A stretch of DNA of 5,637 nt from Desulfuromonadales bacterium C00003068 (GCA_001751155.1 MAXR01000193.1:893-6529); one strand, 5' to 3'; counted from the first letter of the stretch, positions 1 to 5,637 are shown. Made by a program: numbers and translations. Notes: generated by a model from the letters alone, not told the origin.

Positions 1-563
1 CCAGCACTCTGGGCTGCATCGACCATAAAGGTGATCCCCTGCTGGCGACACCAAGGGCCAATTTCATTGATCGGCTGCAACGTCCCAGTTACATTGGAAC
101 AGTGACTTAAGATAACAAGTTGTGTTGAAATAATACAAGCCGTCTGAATGTCTTCGAGAGTGACACGACCGGTGTGATCGGCCTGCACTTTTACAACCTC
201 AACGCCACGTTGCTGAAGTTCATATAATGGTCGCGCCACAGCATTGTGTTCCATACTGGTCGTTACAACGCGATCTCCAGGTTGTAACAACCCGAACAAA
301 GCAACATTGATGGCTTCAGTGGCATTGGAGGTAAAGGCGATTTGGGCACAATCACGAATATTAAAAAATCGAGCCAGATCCAACCGAGCAGTCAAAACAA
401 TTTTAGCTGCTTGATGGGCTAAATAATGACCCCCACGGCCAGGGTTAGCACAACATGTACGGGAGATATGATCTTGGACAAGATAAACTGATTCAGGTTT
501 GGGGAAAGAGGTCGCTGCATTATCTAAATAAATAACATTTTTCTCGCCAGACTCACATGACAT
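1..563 (-). CDS. Class V aminotransferase, cysteine desulfurase / selenocysteine lyase-like (partial, C-terminus off left edge)
   Basis: I translated this from the minus strand: an open frame of 187 codons from ATG at 563-561, running off the left edge. It is a fold-type I PLP enzyme of the family that takes sulfur (or selenium) from cysteine (or selenocysteine) to leave alanine. Visible motifs in order: YLDNAAT (12-18), the subgroup-typical NPGRGGH (40-46), the phosphate-binding loop SNATEA (79-84), the PLP-stacking His in EHNAV (His106), SNVTGT (156-161), and VDAAQSA (181-187) with the PLP-pyridine Asp182 and Gln185. The catalytic lysine and the sulfur-accepting cysteine should lie beyond the edge, so activity cannot be confirmed. 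NPGRGGH together with SNVTGT suggests the stand-alone TIGR01977-like group rather than housekeeping IscS. The start is the only in-frame ATG after a stop at 617-615; a GGA lies about 9 bases upstream. It is divergent from nrdJ; I see no convincing promoter of its own. The physiological sulfur or selenium acceptor is unknown. Confidence 0.88.
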   Translation of the reverse strand, partial: MSCESGEKNVIYLDNAATSFPKPESVYLVQDHISRTCCANPGRGGHYLAHQAAKIVLTARLDLARFFNIRDCAQIAFTSNATEAINVALFGLLQPGDRVVTTSMEHNAVARPLYELQQRGVEVVKVQADHTGRVTLEDIQTACIISTQLVILSHCSNVTGTLQPINEIGPWCRQQGITFMVDAAQSA

Positions 564-726
564 GGTGTGTTCCAAATTTGAAGAATTGCGGCAAATAAGA
601 TGCCAAAAATAAAATTACATGACAAAAATTTTCCATATTTTTCTGAAACTACCACCCTGCTTAGGTTTAGGCAACTCCATTTCATTACACAACAGATCGA
701 GTACAACGATTCGGACATTAACTGCG

Positions 727-755
727 TTGACAGCCACGACATATTGTGTTCTAAA
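727..755 (+). promoter_or_regulatory. Predicted sigma70-type promoter of nrdJ
   Basis: A perfect -35 box TTGACA lies at 727-732. After a 17-bp spacer comes a -10-like TCTAAA at 750-755 (4 of 6 consensus), preceded by an extended -10 TGn at 747-749. Transcription would start near 762 and leave an untranslated leader of about 48 bases before the ATG at 810. The whole spacer is occupied by a candidate NrdR box. This placement also argues against any nrdJ start upstream of about 760. Confidence 0.62.
734..749 (+). promoter_or_regulatory. Candidate NrdR box 1 (in the -35/-10 spacer of nrdJ)
   Basis: The 16-mer CCACGACATATTGTGT matches the known NrdR-box consensus acaCwAtATmTwGtgt at 13 of 16 positions, including all six strongest ones. 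It lies between the -35 and -10 elements, where a bound repressor would block RNA polymerase. NrdR is the ATP-cone, zinc-ribbon repressor of bacterial RNR operons and usually binds two boxes about 31-32 bp apart. The second box fits that spacing. Confidence 0.62.
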
Positions 756-764
756 TCCAACCTC

Positions 765-780
765 ACACACAATGTAGTAA
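765..780 (+). promoter_or_regulatory. Candidate NrdR box 2 (just downstream of predicted start of transcription)
   Basis: The 16-mer ACACACAATGTAGTAA matches the NrdR consensus at 11 of 16 positions, with five of the six strongest positions kept; the main departures are C for A at position 6 and the weak right end. On its own it would be marginal. It begins exactly 31 bp after box 1, about three helical turns, which is the usual geometry of paired NrdR sites. It falls right after the predicted transcription start. Confidence 0.5.
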
Positions 781-794
781 AAGGTTCCCCTCTC

Positions 795-802
795 AAAAAG
801 GA
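795..802 (+). promoter_or_regulatory. Ribosome binding site that fixes the nrdJ start
   Basis: AAAAAGGA ends 7 bases before the ATG at 810. The frame is open back to an ATG at 600, but that one has no comparable site and would add 70 residues unlike any RNR N-terminus. Confidence 0.75.
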
Positions 803-809
803 CACGCAC

Positions 810-3035
810 ATGTCAAAGAGTATGAAAAACACGGCTTTACCCCTCACTAAAAATGCCCTAACTGTCCTCGAACGTCGCTATTTGAAGCGTGACGAAAAAG
901 GGAACGTTTTAGAAACTCCAGCAAACATGTTTGAACGTGTTGCTCAAGCCATTGCTGGCGCCGAAACTGAATTTGATGCCAAAGCAGATGTTAAAAAAAT
1001 ATCTGCCGATTTTTATGACATGATGGCCAATCTTGAGTTTTTACCAAACTCTCCAACATTGATGAATGCAGGTCGCGAATTGGGTCAATTATCAGCCTGC
1101 TTTGTACTGCCAGTTGAAGATTCAATGGAAAGTATTTTTGAGGCAATCAAAAATACCGCTTTGATCCATAAAAGTGGCGGTGGCACAGGTTTCTCATTTA
1201 GCCGTATCCGCCCCGCTAATGATGTTGTGATGTCAACTAAAGGTGTTTCATCAGGGCCACTATCATTCATGAAAGTGTTTGATGCGGCCACTGAAACCAT
1301 CAAGCAAGGTGGAACCCGGCGCGGCGCCAATATGGGTATTTTGCGTGTTGATCATCCTGATATCATGGATTTCATCATGTGCAAACGGGATCAAACCGTA
1401 CTGACAAATTTCAATATCTCTGTTGGTATGACGGAAGCTTTTATGGAGGCCGTTAAAACAGATAGCGAATATGACATTATCAGCCCTCGCACCGGTGAAG
1501 TGTGCAACCGTATGTCTGCGGCAAAGGTCTTTGATCACATCGTTGATATGGCTTGGAGCAACGGTGAACCTGGAATAATCTTCCTTGATCGCTTAAATCG
1601 TGACAACCCAACACCACACATTGGTCAGATTGAAAGTACCAACCCATGCGGTGAACAACCATTGCTGCCTTACGAATCGTGCAACCTCGGCTCAATTAAC
1701 CTTTCCAAAATGATCAAAAATAGTCAAGTAGATTGGGATAAGCTCAAAGTGACTGTTCAGCATGCAACCCGTTTCCTTGACAATGTAATTCAAGCGAACA
1801 ACTATCCCATTCCTGAAATAGCTGAGATGTCGCTGGCCAACCGTAAAATTGGTCTCGGTATTATGGGCTGGGCCGACATGCTTATCCTTTTAGGCATCTC
1901 CTATCGTGAGCAAGAAGCAACCGATCTCGGTGCCAAAGTGATGAAATTTATCAACGATGAATCTCATGCTACCTCACGACAATTAGCCAAAGATCGGGGC
2001 GCATTTCCTAATTTTAAAGGGAGCGCATTCGACACCCGTCACGAACCAGAGATTCGTAATTCTACCTGCACCACCATTGCGCCAACGGGTACAATTTCCA
2101 TCATCGCCAATAGCTCAAGCGGTGTCGAGCCACTTTTTGCGGTTTCTTATGTTCGCCAAGTGATGGACGATGACATTCTCGTTGAAGTAAATCCATTATT
2201 TGAAAAGATTGCCAAAGAGCGTGGATTTTACTCTCTTGAACTGATGAAACTGATCGCTGAAAAAGGGACTATTGCAGACTTTGATCAAATCCCTGAAGAT
2301 GTTCGTCGTGTCTTTGTTACCGCGCACGACATCACCCCTGAAGACCATATCCGTATGCAAGCGGCATTTCAACAACACACTGATAATGCTGTGTCTAAAA
2401 CAGTCAACTTTTGCAATGGTGCCACCCGTGACGATGTGTCCAACGTGTATCAGCTTGCGTACCAAAGTGGCTGCAAGGGGGTAACAATCTATCGCGATGG
2501 CTCACGTGACCACCAAGTATTATCGGTCAATAAATCAGCTAAATCATCAGAAATAGATATTCCGATGGAAAATAAAAAAGATGGCCGGAAGCGGGATCGG
2601 CCACGCACATTAAACGGTGCCACCTACCAGATGGAAACAGGCTGCGGCCCCCTATACATCACTATCAATGAAGACCCACATGGCTTATTTGAAGTTTTCA
2701 CCACCATGGGCAAAGCTGGAGGTTGTGCTGCTTCACAATGTGAAGCCTTAGGTCGTTTGGTTTCCATGGCATGGCGTAGTGGAGTTCAAGCACGCCAGAC
2801 AGTGAAACAATTGGTTGGAATTTCATGCCATAAGCCCGCTGGTTTTGGTGCAAACCGCATCACCTCCTGTGCCGATGCATTAGCCAAAGCGATCCAAATG
2901 CATATGCAAACGGAAGATGAAGAGTACCACAAACACATTGCGGGTGGTGGTGCATGTCCGGAGTGTGGCGGCCCTGTCGAGCACGAAGGTGGTTGCAGTG
3001 TGTGTCACTCTTGTGGCTACTCTGAATGTGCTTAA
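810..3035 (+). CDS. nrdJ: Adenosylcobalamin-dependent (class II) ribonucleotide reductase NrdJ
   Basis: This enzyme reduces ribonucleotides to deoxyribonucleotides for DNA synthesis. It uses a radical from coenzyme B12, so it needs neither oxygen nor a separate radical subunit. The 741-residue protein is complete. It opens with a short RNR N-terminal segment (ALTVLERRYL) and has no ATP-cone, so overall-activity control by dATP at this site is not expected. The barrel shows NSPTLMNAG (80-88), redox Cys97 in LSACFVLP, GGGTGFSFS (123-131), Asn278/Cys280/Glu282 in NPCGE (Cys280 the expected thiyl radical), partner redox Cys291, and phosphate-loop PTGTIS (425-430). The 11-residue gap between Cys280 and Cys291 equals that in the Thermotoga maritima enzyme. 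A TSCPD-type domain follows (motif reads SCAD near Cys687), then a Cys-rich zinc-ribbon tail: C716, C719, C729, C732, C735, C740. The last two (CGYSEC) are likely the pair that passes on reducing power. Oddities: NFCNG with Cys535, where Pro is more usual. It stands alone, with a terminator downstream and predicted NrdR control upstream. Confidence 0.97.
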   Translation: MSKSMKNTALPLTKNALTVLERRYLKRDEKGNVLETPANMFERVAQAIAGAETEFDAKADVKKISADFYDMMANLEFLPNSPTLMNAGRELGQLSACFVLPVEDSMESIFEAIKNTALIHKSGGGTGFSFSRIRPANDVVMSTKGVSSGPLSFMKVFDAATETIKQGGTRRGANMGILRVDHPDIMDFIMCKRDQTVLTNFNISVGMTEAFMEAVKTDSEYDIISPRTGEVCNRMSAAKVFDHIVDMAWSNGEPGIIFLDRLNRDNPTPHIGQIESTNPCGEQPLLPYESCNLGSINLSKMIKNSQVDWDKLKVTVQHATRFLDNVIQANNYPIPEIAEMSLANRKIGLGIMGWADMLILLGISYREQEATDLGAKVMKFINDESHATSRQLAKDRGAFPNFKGSAFDTRHEPEIRNSTCTTIAPTGTISIIANSSSGVEPLFAVSYVRQVMDDDILVEVNPLFEKIAKERGFYSLELMKLIAEKGTIADFDQIPEDVRRVFVTAHDITPEDHIRMQAAFQQHTDNAVSKTVNFCNGATRDDVSNVYQLAYQSGCKGVTIYRDGSRDHQVLSVNKSAKSSEIDIPMENKKDGRKRDRPRTLNGATYQMETGCGPLYITINEDPHGLFEVFTTMGKAGGCAASQCEALGRLVSMAWRSGVQARQTVKQLVGISCHKPAGFGANRITSCADALAKAIQMHMQTEDEEYHKHIAGGGACPECGGPVEHEGGCSVCHSCGYSECA

Positions 3036-3089
3036 CGTTTCAACAGTAAGCGAAAGAACCGATTCCATATCGGATTAACACTCAAAAAC

Positions 3090-3123
3090 AATAAGGCAGG
3101 AAGGGCAACCTTCCTGCCTTATT
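3090..3123. terminator. Strong bidirectional rho-independent terminator between convergent genes
   Basis: A perfect 15-bp stem (3090-3104 with 3109-3123) is closed by a GCAA tetraloop on the plus strand. Its core is GGCAGGAAGG paired with CCTTCCTGCC. On the plus strand it runs into an ATTTTATTG tract and would end nrdJ transcription. On the minus strand it is followed by ATTGTTTTTG and would end the thioesterase transcript. The stem abuts the thioesterase stop codon at 3124-3126. A weaker 5-bp hairpin (CCGAT/ATCGG, 3059-3073) lies upstream and probably does not matter. Confidence 0.88.
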
Positions 3124-3543
3124 TTATTGTTCCGCACTTTCGGCCATTTTCAGTTGAATCTGTTGATAAAAATCACTTGAGAGCGCACTTGGCTTGCCTT
3201 TTTTATCCATTATAAGATGGCGCGTTGTACCATGTGCGATCTGCGTACCCTTTTCGTCAACAACACAATAGCTAAACTCCATCAACCGTTTTCTGAACCG
3301 CTTTAAACAGGTAACAACCGTCAATTGATCTTCATAATAGGCTGGTTTGGCATAACGACTGGTTAAATCAACAACCACAACAAAATAGCCCTGCTTTTCC
3401 CACTGACTGTAGGCGACACCGACTTTGCGTAAAAAATCAGATCTCCCCTCTTCGAACCAAACGGGATAAACAGAGTGGTGAACAATCCCCTGAGCATCTG
3501 TTTCAGCATAACGAACGCGAATTTGTGTACGGTGTTCCATCAT
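3124..3543 (-). CDS. Acyl-CoA thioesterase of the YbgC/FadM (4HBT) hotdog family
   Basis: The 139-residue protein is the usual length for single-domain hotdog thioesterases, which hydrolyse acyl-CoA (sometimes acyl-ACP) thioesters in the cytoplasm. The family signature is near the N-terminus: RVRYAETDAQGIVHHSVYPVWFEEGRSDFLR spans the first strand and long helix, with Asp16 (in YAETD) the expected catalytic acid and the G-x-V-H-H segment next to it. A later segment (DLTSRYAKPAYYEDQLTV) is the conserved beta-strand region of the fold. The start is set by GGAG at 3554-3551, 7 bases before the ATG at 3543; a second ATG at 3540 would also work (138 residues). A longer TTG start at 3558 would contain the ribosome site itself and is rejected. 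It converges on nrdJ through a shared terminator and diverges from the biosynthetic unit to its right, 123 bp away. Chain length and substrate cannot be read from the sequence; a role in the neighbouring acyl pathway is inference. Confidence 0.92.
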   Translation of the reverse strand: MMEHRTQIRVRYAETDAQGIVHHSVYPVWFEEGRSDFLRKVGVAYSQWEKQGYFVVVVDLTSRYAKPAYYEDQLTVVTCLKRFRKRLMEFSYCVVDEKGTQIAHGTTRHLIMDKKGKPSALSSDFYQQIQLKMAESAEQ

Positions 3544-3550
3544 TAACGAT

Positions 3551-3556
3551 CTCCAC
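3551..3556 (-). promoter_or_regulatory. Ribosome binding site deciding the thioesterase start
   Basis: On the minus strand TGTGGAG reads into the gene, with GGAG (3554-3551) 7 bases from ATG 3543. It overlaps the alternative TTG start at 3558-3556, which rules that start out. Confidence 0.65.
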
Positions 3557-3583
3557 AATATAGAAAATGTCCTGAATTATTAA

Positions 3584-3613
3584 TTGTCATTGCATGGCAT
3601 GGGTATTTATATT
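3584..3613 (+). promoter_or_regulatory. Predicted promoter of the PPOX - radical SAM - ketosynthase unit
   Basis: TTGTCA (3584-3589, 5 of 6) is followed after 18 bp by TATATT (3608-3613, 5 of 6). Transcription would start near 3620, about 47 bases before the ATG at 3667. An 11-bp AT-rich inverted repeat (AATTA-T-TAATT, 3575-3585) overlaps the start of the -35 box and could be an operator, but AT-rich sequence gives such repeats by chance. No riboswitch fits in the short leader. Confidence 0.42.
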
Positions 3614-3666
3614 ACAAAACACTACAACTTCGATATGAAATAAACCAAATATGCGACAAGGTTACC

Positions 3667-4068
3667 ATGTCCTTCGACTATTCAAAATTCATCTCTGACC
3701 CAAAACAAGTTGGAATCCTATCCACAGCAGATAGCAATGGAACGCCCAATTGTGCTGTGATTGGTTCGGCTGTTACGTCAGACGACAACCAACTCATTTT
3801 AGCATTAGGTGACAATCGCTCGCTGCAAAATTTACAGCAAAATCCTCAAGCGGTTTTCATTGCTTTTAAGGAAGCTGATTTCCTACCGGCCTGGCAAGGA
3901 ATCAGACTCTACCTTAAACTAGAAGAGATCATCTACGATGGCGCACTTAAAGAGCAACGAGTTGCCGAGATTAAGCAGTCAGTTGGCAATCACGCTGCAA
4001 AAATGATGGTTGCTGCCGTACGATTTTCTATTCACGAAACACGCTCTCTTCTTGACGTGTCAAACTAA
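3667..4068 (+). CDS. Pyridoxamine 5'-phosphate oxidase (PPOX)-like FMN-binding family protein
   Basis: The 133-residue protein matches the single-domain split beta-barrel flavin-binding family. Members range from PNP oxidase-like enzymes to flavin or F420 reductases and proteins that merely hold flavin or haem. The typical first strands are clear: QVGILSTADSNGTPNCAVIGSA (about 14-35), followed by the DNRSLQNLQQNPQAVFIAF segment (49-67), where the family's L-x-N-L-x-x-N-P pattern lies. It is much shorter than true PdxH (about 215 residues) and lacks its C-terminal part, so a direct role in vitamin B6 synthesis is unlikely. The ATG has AAGG 5 bases upstream. It is the first gene of a unit: its stop is 3 bases before the next ATG. 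That tight coupling suggests it serves the radical SAM enzyme or its product, perhaps as a small flavin reductase; this is inference. Confidence 0.85.
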   Translation: MSFDYSKFISDPKQVGILSTADSNGTPNCAVIGSAVTSDDNQLILALGDNRSLQNLQQNPQAVFIAFKEADFLPAWQGIRLYLKLEEIIYDGALKEQRVAEIKQSVGNHAAKMMVAAVRFSIHETRSLLDVSN

Positions 4069-4071
4069 CTC

Positions 4072-5379
4072 ATGAATATTCTTCTCGTAAACCCACCTAA
4101 TAGCGGTCGCAGCATCCCTGAAGAGCGCTACGGACTTGATTCTCTTAAGCAAATATTTCGCGGGGAACCTCTTGGTCTGGAAGTGTTAGCCAGTTACCTA
4201 GATAGACACGAAATAAAAATTGTTGATCTAAAAGCTGAACCACACAGCTTCAGCGACACGTTAGCTGAGTTCAAGCCAGACATCGTTGCATTTACAGCGA
4301 TGACCTGTGAAGCGAACGCCGTCGTTGACTTGGCGCATCAGGTCAAACAGCACGGCAACATCATTACCATTGTCGGTGGCATTCACGCCAGCAACGACCC
4401 TGAGTTCTTCAATCAGAGTATGTTCGATTATGTTGTTATCGGATTAGGGCAACACTCGCTTCCTGAACTCGTAACAATGCTCAGTCTGTCAACAGGTCAG
4501 CAGCTCGCGGCACCAACAATCGCTGGGGTGGCTAAAACATCAGCACAACAACCGTTAACGTGGACAGCGAGGAAATTTAAAGCTAAGGATTATTCCCAAG
4601 CAAAAGCACCACGCTATGATTTAACCTCTCAATACCGCGACAGTTATTTCCTACCCAACTTACAGGTTCACATGGGCTATGTTGTCACGGCATACGGCTG
4701 CCCTTACCGCTGCTCATTTTGTTCAATTGCGGGTCAAGCTGGTGGCCAATACCTGTGTCAAAGTAACGAAAATGTGGTGCGCGACCTGCAATGCCTTGAG
4801 AATGTTCCTTTTGTTAGACTCGTTGATGCCAATACTTTTGGCTCTATTAGCCATGCACGGCAACTGTGCCGTTCAATTGAAGAGGCAGGGATCACTAAAC
4901 AGTTTCTCATTGATGTTCGTGCCGACACCGTTGTTCGTCACCCTGAGCTATTAGAAGAGTGGAAAAAGATTGGCCTGCGTTCGGTGGTGATCGGCTTTGA
5001 AGAGATCAGTGATAAACGCCTCACGGCCATGAACAAAGAGGGAAGCACCGCGCTAAACAGCGAAGCACTTCGAATTCTAAATCAATTAGGCATCACTGTT
5101 GTGGGTGACTTTATTGTTGATCCCGACTATGATGAAGCGGACTTTGATCAACTTGAAAATTATATTACCTCACACCAAATTGATCTCCCCATGTTAACCA
5201 TTCTAACCCCGCTACCGGGGACTGAATTGTATGCGGAAATGAAACATCAAATATGTGAACACAATCTTGATTACTATACTTTGACCAATGCTGTAACCCC
5301 GACACGGTTAACTGAAAAACGTTTTTACAGTCGCTATTCTGACTTAATGCGTTCCTGTCATATAAAAGCTAAAATTTAG
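4072..5379 (+). CDS. Cobalamin-binding radical SAM protein (class B methyltransferase-like)
   Basis: The 435-residue protein has the two-domain build of B12-dependent radical SAM enzymes. An N-terminal Rossmann-like cobalamin domain (about 1-150) contains NILLVNPP (2-9), EPLGLEVLASYL (32-43), PDIVAFTAM (69-77) and VGGIHAS (101-107). The radical SAM barrel follows, with the 4Fe-4S cluster motif CX3CX2C as Cys210, Cys214 and Cys217. Near the C-terminus LTPLPGTELY (378-387) is a family hallmark. Its layout recalls the hopanoid C-3 methylase HpnR and BchE groups, which methylate or oxidatively modify lipids and tetrapyrroles, but orthology cannot be judged by eye. The cobalamin domain lacks the DxHxxG cobalamin-ligating motif, as is common in this class. 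The usual GEGE stretch reads GLGQ (124-127). I see no clear ribosome site before the ATG; translation is probably coupled to the upstream stop 3 bases away. The downstream ketosynthase suggests an acyl or polyketide substrate (inference). The enzyme is expected to be oxygen-sensitive and cytoplasmic. Confidence 0.9.
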   Translation: MNILLVNPPNSGRSIPEERYGLDSLKQIFRGEPLGLEVLASYLDRHEIKIVDLKAEPHSFSDTLAEFKPDIVAFTAMTCEANAVVDLAHQVKQHGNIITIVGGIHASNDPEFFNQSMFDYVVIGLGQHSLPELVTMLSLSTGQQLAAPTIAGVAKTSAQQPLTWTARKFKAKDYSQAKAPRYDLTSQYRDSYFLPNLQVHMGYVVTAYGCPYRCSFCSIAGQAGGQYLCQSNENVVRDLQCLENVPFVRLVDANTFGSISHARQLCRSIEEAGITKQFLIDVRADTVVRHPELLEEWKKIGLRSVVIGFEEISDKRLTAMNKEGSTALNSEALRILNQLGITVVGDFIVDPDYDEADFDQLENYITSHQIDLPMLTILTPLPGTELYAEMKHQICEHNLDYYTLTNAVTPTRLTEKRFYSRYSDLMRSCHIKAKI

Positions 5380-5382
5380 GAA
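5378..5382 (+). promoter_or_regulatory. Ribosome binding site overlapping the radical SAM stop codon
   Basis: AGGAA shares two bases with the TAG stop (5377-5379) and ends 5 bases before the ATG at 5388. This packs the two genes into one translationally linked unit and supports the start chosen for the ketosynthase. Confidence 0.7.
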
Positions 5383-5387
5383 CATAC

Positions 5388-5637
5388 ATGGAAGCCTACA
5401 TTACTGACATCTCTGCCTTTCTACCTAATTCTGCCATCAGCAACAACGAAATGGAGAGGATTCTAGGGTTAGTTGACAATATTCCGTCACGAACACGGCG
5501 TATTATTCTACGTAATAATAAAATCTTACAACGTTATTATGCGATCAACCCTGACACCTTTGAACTTACACACAGCAATGCTGAATTGACTGCTGAAGCG
5601 GTTCGCATGCTACGCCCTACTGCCGACTTCAAATTAG
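5388..5637 (+). CDS. KAS III-like beta-ketoacyl synthase, DarB-type N-terminus (partial, C-terminus off right edge)
   Basis: The visible 83 residues run off the right edge without a stop. The opening AYITDISAFLPNSAISNNEME matches the start of KAS III (FabH-like) condensing enzymes of the thiolase fold: a beta strand, then FLP and S/T-N-x-E. Where FabH has a short W-x-x-x-R-T-G-I-x-x-R segment, this protein has a longer IPSRTRRIILRNNKILQRYYAI stretch (about 32-53), then THSNAELTAEAVR (60-72). I associate that arrangement with the DarB-type ketosynthases of dialkylresorcinol and flexirubin clusters, from memory and not by search. The catalytic Cys-His-Asn triad lies beyond the edge, so activity cannot be checked. 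It follows the radical SAM gene by 8 bases with a ribosome site in the overlap, so the two are almost certainly co-transcribed. It would condense acyl thioesters with malonyl or beta-ketoacyl units. A housekeeping FabH is less likely, because of the divergent start and the neighbours. Confidence 0.8.
   Translation, partial: MEAYITDISAFLPNSAISNNEMERILGLVDNIPSRTRRIILRNNKILQRYYAINPDTFELTHSNAELTAEAVRMLRPTADFKL

Noticed and set aside
564..726. Own promoter for the aminotransferase on the minus strand
   Set aside because: A TTGTCA (625-620) has no good -10 at proper spacing; several AT-rich candidates are equally weak, so none is called.
756..809. Cobalamin riboswitch ahead of nrdJ
   Set aside because: The predicted leader is only about 48 bases, far too short for a cobalamin aptamer, and no B12-box-like sequence is visible.
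524..847. Minus-strand 107-codon frame over the nrdJ promoter region
   Set aside because: It overlaps the aminotransferase start and the nrdJ start in other frames, has no family resemblance, and its span holds regulatory sites.
2196..2484. Overlapping open frames on both strands inside nrdJ
   Set aside because: They lie entirely within the conserved class II RNR coding region and are explained by it.
3059..3073. Small hairpin CCGAT/ATCGG downstream of nrdJ
   Set aside because: A 5-bp stem without a T-tract; the much stronger hairpin at 3090-3123 explains termination.
3541..3558. TTG start at 3558 for the thioesterase
   Set aside because: The ribosome binding site GGAG lies inside that extension, and the family normally begins close to the YxETD strand.
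4679..4954. 91-codon plus-strand frame inside the radical SAM gene
   Set aside because: It is a shadow frame across the Fe-S cluster motif of the real gene and has no sensible ribosome site or family match.

Overview
The window looks like part of a bacterial chromosome of moderate GC content (mid-40s per cent, by eye). It probably comes from an anaerobic or facultative proteobacterium-like organism. The ribonucleotide reductase reads much like those of the Geobacter/Desulfuromonas group (Desulfobacterota). That placement rests on remembered family sequences, not on a search, and is tentative. Nothing suggests a phage, plasmid, insertion sequence, CRISPR array or RNA gene.

Layout: (1) 1-563, minus strand: the N-terminal 187 residues of a class V aminotransferase of the cysteine desulfurase/selenocysteine lyase type, cut by the left edge. 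(2) 564-809: a 246-bp divergent intergenic region. It holds a good sigma70-type promoter for the next gene and two tandem candidate NrdR boxes placed 31 bp apart, start to start. (3) 810-3035, plus strand: nrdJ, a complete adenosylcobalamin-dependent class II ribonucleotide reductase of 741 residues. (4) 3090-3123: a strong hairpin that can terminate transcription from both sides. (5) 3124-3543, minus strand: a YbgC/FadM-like hotdog acyl-CoA thioesterase. (6) 3544-3666: a second divergent promoter region. (7) 3667 to the right edge, plus strand: a tight three-gene unit of a PPOX-like FMN-binding protein, a cobalamin-binding radical SAM protein and the start of an unusual KAS III-like ketosynthase.

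How the genes work together: nrdJ is a stand-alone housekeeping gene for dNTP supply. Its predicted control by NrdR, the ATP/dATP-sensing repressor of RNR genes, is visible in the promoter. The right-hand unit looks like the first part of a lipid or polyketide-like biosynthetic operon. A ketosynthase would make a beta-keto acyl product, a B12 radical SAM enzyme would methylate or rearrange it, and a small flavin protein could supply redox chemistry. The divergent thioesterase could release acyl chains for the same pathway. This link is inference from gene order; the product is unknown and most of the cluster lies beyond the right edge. NrdJ and the radical SAM protein both point to a cell that makes or imports vitamin B12.
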